Of a DNA stretch of 64,000 nt, positions 1-8,548 are shown one piece after another. Both the position numbers and the translations under genes were made by a program. The notes beneath the pieces were generated by a model that was not told where the DNA came from, searched no databases, and saw only the letters and a program-made list of their open reading frames with translations. The number at the start of each line of letters is the position of its first letter. Positions within the stretch are counted from its first letter, which is position 1. This DNA comes from Microlunatus elymi (lineage in GTDB: Bacteria > Actinomycetota > Actinomycetes > Propionibacteriales > Propionibacteriaceae): the NCBI RefSeq assembly GCF_007362775.1, contig NZ_CP041692.1:4278001-4342000 (forward strand), read 5' to 3'.

Positions 1-693
1 ACCATGGCCCGTGGGCCGGCACGGGGTCGGGCACGGTCGCTGCAGATCCTGATCGACGAGACGCCGACCGGGACCCGACTTCGGGCCGAGTCGGCAGGAG
101 CATCCTTCGACGTGGTGGCCGAGCTGCCCGATGATCATGAACGGCTGGCCGTGGTGGTGCCGTGGAGCGACACCCGCTTTCAGTACACGGTCAAGGATGT
201 CGCCCGGCCGGCGCGCGGATCGGTGACCGTCGACGGTCGCACCAGCGACGTGCCCGCGGGCGAGTCCTGGGCGGTACTCGATCATGGTCGAGGGCGTTGG
301 CCGTACGACATCCGCTGGAACTGGGGCGCCGGTTCGGGTCGTACCGATTCTCACGTGATCGGCATCCAACTCGGCGGCCAGTGGACCGACGGCACCGGCT
401 CGACCGAGAACGCGATCTTGATCGACGACCGGCTGCACTACATCGACGAGCCGGTGGACTGGGACTTCGACCGGACCGCCTGGCGCCGGCCCTGGCGGAT
501 CACCGGCGGCGGCCTGGACGCGACCTTCGAACCCTTCCACGACAAGGTTTCCCGCACCAACCTGCTGGTCCTGTCCTCGTCCACCGATCAGTACTTCGGT
601 CACTGGTCCGGCACCTTCGCCGCCGCAGATCGCGAACCGGTCTCGTTCTCCGGCATCCTCGGCTGGGTCGAGGACGTCCACAACCGCTGGTGA
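1..693 (+). CDS. DUF2804 family protein, 5' truncated by window edge
   Basis: The reading frame is open to the first base, so the true start probably lies outside the window; an in-frame ATG at 4 exists but has no visible ribosome binding site. About 229 residues remain, against roughly 330-350 for full-length DUF2804 proteins. The visible part is rich in Trp, Gly and Asp, with a GIQLGGQWTDGTGSTEN segment typical of the family and a beta-strand-like pattern. No signal peptide or membrane segment is seen. The family has no established reaction, so no function is assigned. The next gene is on the opposite strand, convergent. Confidence 0.75.
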   Translation, partial: TMARGPARGRARSLQILIDETPTGTRLRAESAGASFDVVAELPDDHERLAVVVPWSDTRFQYTVKDVARPARGSVTVDGRTSDVPAGESWAVLDHGRGRWPYDIRWNWGAGSGRTDSHVIGIQLGGQWTDGTGSTENAILIDDRLHYIDEPVDWDFDRTAWRRPWRITGGGLDATFEPFHDKVSRTNLLVLSSSTDQYFGHWSGTFAAADREPVSFSGILGWVEDVHNRW

Positions 694-779
694 GATCCGC
701 TGCCCAGCTGCGTCTGAGCCGCAGAACCGAAGGTACGCGACGAAAGAGCCTGAACGTCAGCGGATCCTCTGCGCTTTCG

Positions 780-1718
780 TCACGCGAGCCGACTGGAACC
801 CAAGTAGGACTTGGCGATCCGAGCCAGGGTGACCTGGCCCGTGGCCCGGAACGGATGCAGCGGATCGGGCGCCAGGGAGCCGGTCGGACCGCCGAGTTCG
901 GTGTGCGCAACCGCGCTCATCACCGTGTACGCGTCCTCGCGGGTGAACCCGTACTCGTCGACCAGCGCCGCAAAGAGATCTTCGTAGGCGTGATCGATCG
1001 ACACCTGCACCGGGTCGCCCAGACCGACGCACACCAGCTCGTCGGGGGTCTCAACGCGAGGCGCACGTAGCCGGCGACCGGTGATCACGTCGACGCTGAT
1101 CATGGCCCGGCCGGCGATCTCAATCGCCACGAAGGAAGATTCGCCGCGACTCATCACCGCATGCAGGTCGCCGATCGACAGCAATGCACCTGGCACCTCA
1201 ACCGGCAGGTAGACCGTTGAGCCGGGTCGCGCATCGGTCAGGTCCATGTTGCCGCCGGTCGGATAGCTGGGCATCACCGTTGACATCTCGCCCGACGCCG
1301 GAGCGACTCCGATGCAGCCGATCATCGGCGCGGTCGGACAGCTGAGCCGATCGGTCAGCTGCACGACGCCGTCGGAGACCGGCACTCGACGGACGTACCA
1401 CTCCTCGCCCATCGGCGCGGCCAGCGCACCGGCGCCGGGGATGTAGACCGACCAGCCGTACTCGCTCAGCTCGATGTCGTGGATGGTCACCGCCAGCACA
1501 TCCCCGGGCCGTGCGTCCTCGACGTACACCGGGCCGGTGACCGGGTTGAGCGTCGCGGTGATCCTGCTCAGGTCTCGCAGTTCCTCCATCTGAGCGTACG
1601 CGTCGTCGTCGGTCTCGAAGCCGATCACCTCACCGGTACCCGGCCGGATGCTCAACACCGGCTCGATCTCCGCCGAGAAGCCGGCCCTCGACCGATCCTT
1701 GGTCAGAAGCTGAGTCAT
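780..1718 (-). CDS. Acetamidase/formamidase family protein
   Basis: 312 residues matching the acetamidase/formamidase (FmdA/AmdA) family, which hydrolyses short amides to ammonia and the acid. Family-like features are the VEDARPGDVLAVTI segment near residue 75, the GCIGVAP segment mid-protein and the GDLHAVMSRGE stretch, where most members have an Asp-His-Ala-x-x-Gly-like site. ATG at 1718 is preferred because AAGGAG lies 8 nt upstream; an in-frame ATG at 1724 would sit only 2 nt from it. The upstream permease stop (TGA, 1726-1724) is immediately adjacent, so this is the last gene of a peptidase-permease-amidase operon. It looks intact although the two upstream genes are damaged. Substrate unknown. 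Confidence 0.85.
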   Translation of the reverse strand: MTQLLTKDRSRAGFSAEIEPVLSIRPGTGEVIGFETDDDAYAQMEELRDLSRITATLNPVTGPVYVEDARPGDVLAVTIHDIELSEYGWSVYIPGAGALAAPMGEEWYVRRVPVSDGVVQLTDRLSCPTAPMIGCIGVAPASGEMSTVMPSYPTGGNMDLTDARPGSTVYLPVEVPGALLSIGDLHAVMSRGESSFVAIEIAGRAMISVDVITGRRLRAPRVETPDELVCVGLGDPVQVSIDHAYEDLFAALVDEYGFTREDAYTVMSAVAHTELGGPTGSLAPDPLHPFRATGQVTLARIAKSYLGSSRLA

Positions 1719-1723
1719 GATCA

Positions 1724-2797
1724 TCACTCCTTGCTGGATGCTTCGATCGAGTCGGCGCGGTGCTCGGGCAGGATGCCGATCCCTCGCCGGGTGTAGTAGA
1801 TCAGCACGCCGATGCCGATGATCAACCAGGCGATGCCGCCGATCTTCGCCGCGGGTTCGGCGTTCCAGAGCACGAACCCGATGATGCAGAAGCCGATGAT
1901 CGGCACCACCCAGTGCAGCAGGATGTTGGACGAACGGCGGCGTACTCCGAAGAAGATCATCACCGACAGATGCAGCAGCAGGAACGAGGTCAACGCGCCG
2001 AAATTGACCAGGCTGCTGATCAAACCGATCTGGCCCACGAAGAAGAGCCCGAGCACCAAAGTAATGCCGGCGACCAGCAGGATCGCCCGTTCCGGCACTC
2101 GGTTCTTGGCGTTGATGTGCGACAGAAAGCGCGGTAACTGGCCGTCTCGGCTCATCGAGAACAGCAGCCGGGAGGTGGCGCTCTGCGCAGCAACAGCGTT
2201 GGCGATACCCACCGCAAGCGCGTTCATCGCCAGAAACGCCACCTGCCAGGCGTGGCTGGAGACCCGCCCGACGATGTCGAAGAACGCGTTGCCTGCTTGG
2301 TCTTCCGGGAAGGAGGTTGTGTTCGGCACGAGCATCCCGGCCAGCCAGGTCTGGGAGATGAAGAAGATCGCCACCACGACCAGACCGCCGATCATCGCCA
2401 CCCCGGCAGACTTGTGCCCGCTCTTGCTCTCCTCCGCCAGCGTTGCGATGCCGTCGAAGCCGAGGAACGACAGTACGGCGATGGAGAGCGCGGTGGCCAC
2501 CAGCGGGGCGCTGAAGTATTCCTTGTTGAACAACGGCGTGGTGGTGAAGGTGGCGCCGTCGATGCCCTTGGCGATCGCCGTGATGGCCATGATCACGAAG
2601 ATGATGATGAAGATCACCTCGGCGGCCAGGAACAGCCGGTTGACCACGGCGGTGAAGGAAATGCCGATGTAGTTGATCGCCGTGTTGATCAACAGGAAGA
2701 CGATGATCCACGCCCACTTCGGCACCGCCGGGAAGATGCCCGACATCGACTCGGCCGCGAACACGTACAGCAGGGTCGGGACCAGCAGGTAGTCCAG
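1724..2797 (-). pseudogene. APC family permease, N-terminal third missing
   Basis: The frame encodes an amino acid-polyamine-organocation permease from about the LDYLLVPTLLYVF segment to the C-terminus (about 350 residues, eight or nine membrane spans, FLGFDGIATLAEE motif). A full APC permease is about 450-480 residues with 12 spans; compare the intact paralogue at 33178-34521, where the matching LDYLFIP segment starts near residue 100. Here the frame runs upstream straight into the body of a proline iminopeptidase gene, so the first 3-4 spans and the start codon are lost. A GTG at 2764 could start a fragment, but a functional transporter is unlikely. The stop abuts the downstream amidase start. 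Confidence 0.85.
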
Positions 2798-3201
2798 CCG
2801 GTCGGATCGGACAGCACCACCTCGGGCGCGAGCATGCCGCCCCAGGACTGTCCGAGCAGGTGGAAACGATCCCCGACGCCGAGATGGTCGACGACGGCTC
2901 GCAGTTCGTCGACGAAGAGTTGCACTGTCCAGAAGTCGGCCGGCGCCTCGGGCAAGTGGGTGCTCTCGCCACAGCCGAGTTGGTCGTAATGGATCACTGC
3001 CCTGCCCTGGTTCGCCAGGTTGGCCATCATCAGGGTGTAGTTGTGTGCCGCGCCCGGGCCGCCGTGCAGCACAACCAGCGGAGCCCGCTCCGATCGATGA
3101 TCAAGGTCGCCGGTGACGCGATACCAGGTCCGATGGCCGCGGAACGGCACCGTCCCTGTCCTGCTCGGATCGGGGAAACGTGGATCTCGGGTCTGGACCA
3201 T
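2798..3201 (-). pseudogene. Proline iminopeptidase, C-terminal half missing
   Basis: Starts with a good ATG at 3201 and encodes about 134 residues of an alpha/beta-hydrolase of the proline iminopeptidase type: oxyanion motif VVLHGGPGAAHNY and nucleophile elbow LGQSWGGML (Gly-x-Ser-x-Gly). After LSDPTG the similarity ends abruptly where permease sequence begins in another frame; translation would continue about 36 junk residues to a stop at 2689. The catalytic Asp and His, normally in the missing half of this roughly 300-residue family, are gone. With the neighbouring permease remnant this points to one deletion inside a former peptidase-permease-amidase operon. Confidence 0.85.
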
Positions 3202-3298
3202 GCAACCACCTCGGGGGCGCGATCAGGCTCCGTCGCGGAGCTGCCGGAGCACTGAGCCCACCCTAGGGGAATGAGCGCGACCGAGGCCGGTGATTCGG

Positions 3299-3955
3299 CT
3301 ATCGGTGCAGCACCTTCTTGGCCAACACGTTACCGAGCAACTGGGCACCCTGGACGATCACGATCATGATTAGCACGGTCACCCAGGTGACGGCCCAGTT
3401 GAACTGCTGATAGCCGTACGTGATGGCGAAGTCGCCGAGACCGCCGCCGCCGATGTAGCCGGCCATTGCGGACATGTCGACGATGCCGATGAACATGAAG
3501 GTGTAGCCGAGGATCAGCGGCGCCAGCGCCTCCGGAATCACCACCGAGAAGAGGATCCGCAGCCGGCTCGCGCCCATCGATCGGGCCGCCTCGACCACGC
3601 CGGGATCGACGGCGACCAGGTTCTGCTCGACGATCCGGCCGATCGCCACCGCGGCCATCAACGACATCGGGAACACCGCCGCCCGGACTCCGATGGTGGT
3701 GCCGATCGCAGCCAGCGTCAGCGGTCCGATCGCGGTGATGAAGATGATGAACGGGATCGGCCGGACGATGTTCACCACCACATTGAGAATGGTGAAGATG
3801 ATCTTGTTCTGGGCCAGGTTTCCCGGCCGGGTCGCATATAGCGCGGTGCCGATGATCAAGCCGCCGATGCCGCCGGCGAACAAGGTGATCACCACCATGA
3901 TCACGGTCTGCCGGAAGGCAGTCCCCAACTGCGGCAGCAGCGTTGTCCAGTCCAT
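3299..3955 (-). CDS. metI: Methionine ABC transporter permease MetI
   Basis: 218 residues, the usual MetI length, with about five membrane spans and the EAA loop (EAARSMGAS, around residue 120) that docks on the ATPase. It forms the membrane channel of the D-/L-methionine importer with MetN and MetQ. ATG at 3955 is preferred over a longer frame from 3979 because it lies 2 nt after the metN stop and the resulting N-terminus (MDWTTLLPQL) fits the family. Last gene of metQ-metN-metI, expected to be co-transcribed and translationally coupled. Confidence 0.93.
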   Translation of the reverse strand: MDWTTLLPQLGTAFRQTVIMVVITLFAGGIGGLIIGTALYATRPGNLAQNKIIFTILNVVVNIVRPIPFIIFITAIGPLTLAAIGTTIGVRAAVFPMSLMAAVAIGRIVEQNLVAVDPGVVEAARSMGASRLRILFSVVIPEALAPLILGYTFMFIGIVDMSAMAGYIGGGGLGDFAITYGYQQFNWAVTWVTVLIMIVIVQGAQLLGNVLAKKVLHR

Positions 3956-3957
3956 GA

Positions 3958-4980
3958 TCAGCGGCTCCCGACCGGCCACTCGGTGACCGTGGTGATCTCG
4001 GCCAGCGACGAGACCGTCTCCCGGATCGCGTCCGCCTCCCCGGTCAACTCGAAGGTCAGGGATCCCAACGGACGTTCGGCGATCTCGGAAATCCCGCCGT
4101 AGATCACCGCACTGTGCACCCGCGGGTCGCGCAGCCGGTCGAAGATCGCCGCGCGCTGATCGATCACGCCGACCGTGACGATGGTGCCGCCGTGATCACC
4201 ACGCAATCGCTCGATCACCGCGGGATCCGGCAGATCATGCAGCACCGACTGCACGAACCGCCGAGTCGCCGTCGCGCGTGGTCGGGCGAAGACGTCGAAC
4301 ACGTCGCCCTGCTCGACGATCCGGCCCTGCTCCATCACCACCACCCGATCGCAGATCGAGCGCACCACGTCCATCTCGTGGGTGATCACCACAATGGTGG
4401 TACCAAGATCACGATTGATCCGCCGCAACAGGTCCAGCACGTCGGCGGTGGTCTCCGGATCCAGGGCGCTGGTCGCCTCGTCGGCCAGCAGCAGCTTGGG
4501 TCGGGTGGCCAATGCCCGGGCAATGCCGACCCGTTGCTTCTGACCGCCGGACAGCTGACTGGGGTACGCGCCCGCCCGGGCCGACAGTCCGACGAAGTCC
4601 AGCAGCTCAGCCACCCGGGCCTCGCGTTCCGCCCGGCCGAGCCCGGCCAACTTCAACGGATAGCCGACATTGCCGGCCACCGTACGGGAGGCGAAGAGAT
4701 TAAACTGCTGGAAGATCATCCCGACCTCCGCGCGGACCCGGTTGAGTTCCCGCTCCGACAACTTTCCAAGATCAACATCGTCCAGCAGCACCGACCCCGA
4801 GGTCGGCCGTTCCAGCGCGTTGATCAACCGCACCAAAGTGGACTTGCCGGCTCCGGAGTAGCCGATCACGCCGGTGATCTCGCCGGAGTTGATCTCCAGA
4901 TCGACGTTGTCCACGGCTCGCACCGCCGTCGGACGGTCGAACTGTTTACTCACTCCGGCGAGCCGCACCAGCGCCGGCAT
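3958..4980 (-). CDS. metN: Methionine ABC transporter ATP-binding protein MetN
   Basis: 340 residues, the normal MetN length. Walker A GYSGAGKS at residues 40-47, Q-loop around residue 91, ABC signature LSGGQ at 143-147 and Walker B LLLADE ending near residue 168 are all intact. The last 75 or so residues form the C-terminal NIL domain, which in E. coli MetN binds methionine and inhibits transport. The start overlaps the metQ stop in a TGATG arrangement, so the two genes are probably translationally coupled. Energises methionine import at the cytoplasmic face. Confidence 0.95.
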   Translation of the reverse strand: MPALVRLAGVSKQFDRPTAVRAVDNVDLEINSGEITGVIGYSGAGKSTLVRLINALERPTSGSVLLDDVDLGKLSERELNRVRAEVGMIFQQFNLFASRTVAGNVGYPLKLAGLGRAEREARVAELLDFVGLSARAGAYPSQLSGGQKQRVGIARALATRPKLLLADEATSALDPETTADVLDLLRRINRDLGTTIVVITHEMDVVRSICDRVVVMEQGRIVEQGDVFDVFARPRATATRRFVQSVLHDLPDPAVIERLRGDHGGTIVTVGVIDQRAAIFDRLRDPRVHSAVIYGGISEIAERPLGSLTFELTGEADAIRETVSSLAEITTVTEWPVGSR

Positions 4981-5885
4981 CAGCGGTTGGCCTTGATCTG
5001 ATCTTCGATGGTGGTCAGCGTGGTCTGCAGATCCGACTCGGAGTTGGTCTTGAAGGTGCCGTCGGTGCCGAGGTCCTTCTTTACCGCAGCGACCACCTCG
5101 GGATCGTGATACAGCTTGGCCAGCTTGAGATAGGTCGGATTGTTCTTGTCCGCGGCCCGGGCCACGAAGGCGTTGATGTAGGGCTTGAACTCCGGCGCGT
5201 TGGCGTCGTCGGTGTAGATGATCTGATCCTTGGTCAACTTCGCCGCGGTGGCGTAGTTGTTGTTGACGATGGCCGCATCGACGCTGGCCAGGCTGGCGGC
5301 GGTCTGGCTGGCGTTGACCGGCACCACCGTCACCTTGCTGGATGCCTCGACATCGGCCGGCGTGGACAGCGAGTTGCCGCCGTCCTTCAGCGTGATCAAC
5401 TTCGCCGCCTGCAACACCAGCAGGGCCCGAGCCTGATTGGTCGGATCGTTCGGAATCGCGACCTTGCCGCCGGCCGGGATCTGATCGACTGCGCTGTGCT
5501 TCTTGGAGTAGAGCGGCAGCGGGTAGACCGCCGTCGCACCGATCGGCACCAGGTCCTGATTGGACTGCACGTTGTAGTCGGCGAGGTACTGCAGATGCTG
5601 GAATTCGTTCAGGTCCAGCTGCTTCTGCGCCAGCGCAGGGTTGGGTTGGTTGTAGTCGGAGAAGTTCACCAGCTCGACCTTGATGCCTTCCTGCTGGGCC
5701 TTCTGCTTGTACGTCTGCCAGTACGGCTCCGCGCCGTCGGTGACGCCGATCTTGACCGTCTGGTTGGCGTCGCCCGCCTGGGAGCCGGTGTCGGAGCCGC
5801 AGGCGGCGGCGAACAACAAGGCCGCGGAGGCTGCGAAAACGCCGAGAACTCGCGGCAACCGGCGTACGAGATCGCTTGTGGACAT
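4980..5885 (-). CDS. metQ: Methionine-binding lipoprotein MetQ (NlpA family)
   Basis: 301 residues of the NlpA/MetQ substrate-binding family. The N-terminus is a lipoprotein signal: basic residues, a hydrophobic stretch and a lipobox LFAAAC with Cys29 as the predicted lipid anchor. The mature part has the typical VKIGVTDGAEPYWQ and VNFSDYNQPNPALAQKQLDLN segments. Start ATG at 5885 is preceded by AAAGGA at suitable spacing. It captures methionine outside the membrane and delivers it to MetNI. First gene of the operon; the long upstream region holds a perfect palindrome but no riboswitch I can recognise. Confidence 0.94.
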   Translation of the reverse strand: MSTSDLVRRLPRVLGVFAASAALLFAAACGSDTGSQAGDANQTVKIGVTDGAEPYWQTYKQKAQQEGIKVELVNFSDYNQPNPALAQKQLDLNEFQHLQYLADYNVQSNQDLVPIGATAVYPLPLYSKKHSAVDQIPAGGKVAIPNDPTNQARALLVLQAAKLITLKDGGNSLSTPADVEASSKVTVVPVNASQTAASLASVDAAIVNNNYATAAKLTKDQIIYTDDANAPEFKPYINAFVARAADKNNPTYLKLAKLYHDPEVVAAVKKDLGTDGTFKTNSESDLQTTLTTIEDQIKANR

Positions 5886-6207
5886 GGGATTCCTTTCTGT
5901 CCTGCCGCGCGGCTGGGCGCACGACCAGGGCCGGTCGGTACGCGAATCGCTGCGTACGAACCGGATTGGGATGAGGAGGGTGGACTGTCGGTGAGCCGGG
6001 CTCACCAGAAGATCAACAGGGCTGGGGTTTCAAGCAGCCGGGGAATCAGCGGCAACAACGCATGGCGCGCCGCAGATCGCGGCCGCCGGGCATTCGGAGC
6101 TGTTGCGTAGTCACCCGGACACCGTACGTGGCGATCCGTGGGACGCCAGTTGATCATCCGGATAGCAAGATGCGCATCCACCATTCGGACAGCCGTATGG
6201 TGAGGCC
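5886..6207. other. Divergent intergenic region between metQ and thiamine-binding gene
   Basis: These 322 bases separate metQ (leftward) from the MTH1187-like gene (rightward) and should hold both promoters. The clear structures are a 17-bp palindrome at 5990-6006, a 10-bp palindrome GATGCGCATC at 6169-6178 and a GGCTG...CAGCC hairpin near 6020-6039. I could not match S-box, SAM-II or SAM-IV cores on the metQ strand. A 60-codon frame at 6002-6184 on the minus strand has no family features and is not called. Confidence 0.5.
5990..6006. promoter_or_regulatory. 17-bp palindrome upstream of metQ, candidate operator
   Basis: GGTGAGCCGGGCTCACC is a perfect inverted repeat: two 8-base arms around one central base, about 105 bp upstream of the metQ start. 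Its size and position suit a dimeric repressor controlling the methionine importer. No regulator gene is adjacent and the regulator is not identifiable from the sequence. Confidence 0.45.
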
Positions 6208-6504
6208 ATGATCATCGCCTTCAGCATCTCCCCCTCGGCACCCGACGAGACCGGCTCGGTTTCTGCCGCCGTCGCCGAGGTCGTCCGCATCGTCCGTGAC
6301 TCCGGTCTGCCCAACGAGACCAATGCGATGTTCACCAACCTCGAGGGCGAATGGGACGAGGTGATGGCCGTCGTCAAGCAGGCCGTGGACGCGGTCGCCG
6401 CACGTTCGCCGCGAGTCAGTCTGGTCCTGAAAGCAGACATCCGGCCGGGCTACACCGGCCAGCTCACTGCCAAGGTGGAACGGGTCGAGGAACGCCTGCG
6501 CTGA
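6208..6504 (+). CDS. Thiamine-binding protein, MTH1187/YkoF-like family
   Basis: 98 residues with the MTH1187 (DUF77) pattern: an MIIAFSISP first strand, a conserved acidic turn and an NAMFTNLEGEWDEVM motif, ending in a helix. Members form a ferredoxin-like fold and several bind thiamine or related pyrimidines; a transport or salvage role is often proposed. There is no signal peptide, so it should be cytosolic. ATG at 6208 follows GTGAGG. It stands alone, divergent from metQ, with no thiamine biosynthesis genes nearby, so its partner is unknown. Confidence 0.8.
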   Translation: MIIAFSISPSAPDETGSVSAAVAEVVRIVRDSGLPNETNAMFTNLEGEWDEVMAVVKQAVDAVAARSPRVSLVLKADIRPGYTGQLTAKVERVEERLR

Positions 6505-6590
6505 CGGCGTTCCCGCTCCCTCGGTGATCTAAGGTTCTGCCACGAATCACCCGATTGGCAGGTCGCAGCTGGTTGAGCCGAGGAGCACAC

Positions 6591-7523
6591 GTGGCAGACA
6601 GTGGTTGGTATCCCGACCCGAGCGGGATACCCGGCCGCTATCGGTACTGGGACGGGCAGCAGTGGTCCCCGGCGACCAGTGCCGATCCGTCCGCTCCGCC
6701 GCCGGGCGCGAATCCACAGCCCCGACGGGGGCGCGGCGGAGCGCTGATCGCGGCTCTTGCCGCGGTACTGGTGCTCGCGGTGATCGTGACGCTGGCGGTC
6801 CGATCGTTCGGAACCGGCCGGGACTCGGTCCGCGATGATCCCCATCCGCCGCCGCCAACGGCCAGCGGCTGGGACGACTCGAGCCCGCTGCCGACCGCAT
6901 CACCGACCCCGACCAGAACGCCCTCGCCCAGCCCGTCCGAGCATGATCCCGGCGACGACGCGTCGGTCCGTCCGCCGGGCCAGGTTGCCTGTGCCGACGG
7001 CAATCCGTCGGCTCACGAGCTGCACCCCGGCGACGGCCGGATCCACGGCGGCCGGTTGTCGATCGCCCAACCCGGCGGCAGCTGGGTCCGCGACGACGGG
7101 TACGCGGCCGGGCTCAGCTACGCCTGGGACGTCAGCGGCGCCTCCGACACCGTCGAGACCTACTGGTGGGCGATGCTCGCGGTCGGCGCGTTGCACGCCA
7201 CCGACGGGTTCAAACACCCCAAGCAGGCGGCCGAAGCGCTGATGCAATGCACCGCGACGTCGGGCTACTACCAACATCGCACCGGGGTGAAAACCCTGTC
7301 CAGCAAGAGATTCACGCTGGCCGGACACTCCGGCTGGGCGATCCGCTCCGAGATCCGGGTGGACGATCCGCGGGTGCATGCCGAGGGCGACGTGGTAGAG
7401 GTGATCGTGCTCGACACCGGGGACGCCGGCCGGTTGTCGTTCTTCGCCGGATTCGTCCCGATCGGTGACGCGGCCAGAATCGACACGCTGGACAACACCA
7501 TCGCCGGACTGCGGGTCGACTGA
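6591..7523 (+). CDS. DUF2510 membrane-anchored protein, first of three paralogues
   Basis: 310 residues from GTG at 6591, chosen because GAGGAG lies just upstream and the protein then begins at the DUF2510 motif. Layout: DUF2510 (GWYPDPSG...RYWDG..W, residues 5-35), an Arg/Pro linker, one membrane span (about 63-85), a low-complexity Pro/Ser/Thr segment, then a globular domain of about 170 residues beginning near VACADG and containing DGRIHGGRLS. The orientation should place the C-terminal domain outside the cell. It shares layout and domain with the next two genes. Function unknown. DUF2510 is a short, probably protein-binding module common in actinobacteria. Confidence 0.85.
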   Translation: MADSGWYPDPSGIPGRYRYWDGQQWSPATSADPSAPPPGANPQPRRGRGGALIAALAAVLVLAVIVTLAVRSFGTGRDSVRDDPHPPPPTASGWDDSSPLPTASPTPTRTPSPSPSEHDPGDDASVRPPGQVACADGNPSAHELHPGDGRIHGGRLSIAQPGGSWVRDDGYAAGLSYAWDVSGASDTVETYWWAMLAVGALHATDGFKHPKQAAEALMQCTATSGYYQHRTGVKTLSSKRFTLAGHSGWAIRSEIRVDDPRVHAEGDVVEVIVLDTGDAGRLSFFAGFVPIGDAARIDTLDNTIAGLRVD

Positions 7524-7582
7524 TCAATTGCATGGCCGGATTACTGTCTGGTCACAGACAGAACTGCGGCCGAGGGTGATGC

Positions 7583-8488
7583 ATGGCGATGACCGGGTGG
7601 TATCCGGATCCGGGCGGTATGCCCGGGCGCTATCGCTATTGGGACGGCGAATCCTGGTCCGAGGCCACCACCGACGACCCGGCCGATCCGCCACCCGGCA
7701 CCGGCGGTCCGTTGCCGCCGCGGGAGGACAGCCACCATCCCGGTCGCGCCGTCGGCATCGCGGCTCTGGTGCTGGTCGTGGTCGTGGTCAGCGTGGTGTT
7801 GATCATGCGTCGTACCGACGACGTCGGCAGTCTTGATCTCGATCCGGCGTCCGCGCCGTCGACCAGCGGCTGGCAGAGCGCCGGGACGGCTACCGGCTCG
7901 AGCACCGCTCCGTCCGCTCCCCGGACCGCCGACGGGTCGTCGGCTACCGCCGGCACCTGCCCGGCCGGCCAGCCGGCCGATCTTGCTCTGCATCCGCAGG
8001 ACGGCAGGATCCACGGCGGACGGTTGTCGATGGCACCGGTACCGGGCTATTCGGATCCCGAACCGGAGTACATGCTCAGCTGGATGTGGGACACCCAGGG
8101 GGTGAACCAGACCACCGAGCCGGGCTGGCAGTCGATCTTCGCCGTCGGCGAGGTACGTCGTACGGCGGGGTTCTCCACCACCGAGGAAGCCGCGCACAGT
8201 TCGCTCGGTTGCGCCATCCGTACCGACTGGTATCTGAACTACACCGGCCGCAAGGACATCCGGGACGCGGCGATCACGGTCGACGGGCATCCCGGCTGGA
8301 TCGTGACCGCCGAGATCCACGACGACACCCCGCAGATCCGGGTTGCCGGTGATCAACTCACCTTCGTGGTGGTCGACGACGGCCGGCAGGATGCATTCTC
8401 GGTGTGGTGTGGCATGGTCCCGTTGGGTGATCAACAGCGGCTGGCGCTGGACCAGAAGGTTTTGTCCGGGCTGAAAGTGGGCGGCTGA
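7583..8488 (+). CDS. DUF2510 membrane-anchored protein, second of three paralogues
   Basis: 301 residues with the same order as its neighbours: DUF2510 at residues 5-35 (GWYPDPGG, YRYWDG), a membrane span (about 55-75), a Ser/Thr/Pro-rich linker and an extracytoplasmic domain with the matching DGRIHGGRLSM motif. Two Cys (one at the domain entrance, one in LGCAIRT) align with Cys in the other paralogues and could form a disulfide; this copy has an extra Cys in WCGMV. The 59-nt gap to the first copy suggests one transcript. Divergence outside the motifs is large, so the duplication is not recent. Confidence 0.85.
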   Translation: MAMTGWYPDPGGMPGRYRYWDGESWSEATTDDPADPPPGTGGPLPPREDSHHPGRAVGIAALVLVVVVVSVVLIMRRTDDVGSLDLDPASAPSTSGWQSAGTATGSSTAPSAPRTADGSSATAGTCPAGQPADLALHPQDGRIHGGRLSMAPVPGYSDPEPEYMLSWMWDTQGVNQTTEPGWQSIFAVGEVRRTAGFSTTEEAAHSSLGCAIRTDWYLNYTGRKDIRDAAITVDGHPGWIVTAEIHDDTPQIRVAGDQLTFVVVDDGRQDAFSVWCGMVPLGDQQRLALDQKVLSGLKVGG

Positions 8489-8548
8489 CGGCCGAGTCCG
8501 CGCGTGTCCTGGCCGGATCCGGCGTCCGCGCTGGCTACGTTGACCGTT

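Noticed and set aside
780-2972. 730-codon frame joining amidase sequence with upstream residues
   Set aside because: The part before residue 418 is out-of-frame permease sequence; the true amidase starts at 1718 with a good ribosome binding site.
5886-6120. SAM riboswitch before metQ
   Set aside because: No GGAGGGA S-box core, no SAM-II or SAM-IV consensus could be matched by eye; only a palindrome is clear.
6002-6184. 60-codon frame in the metQ upstream region
   Set aside because: No ribosome binding site or family pattern; it covers the palindrome and promoter region.
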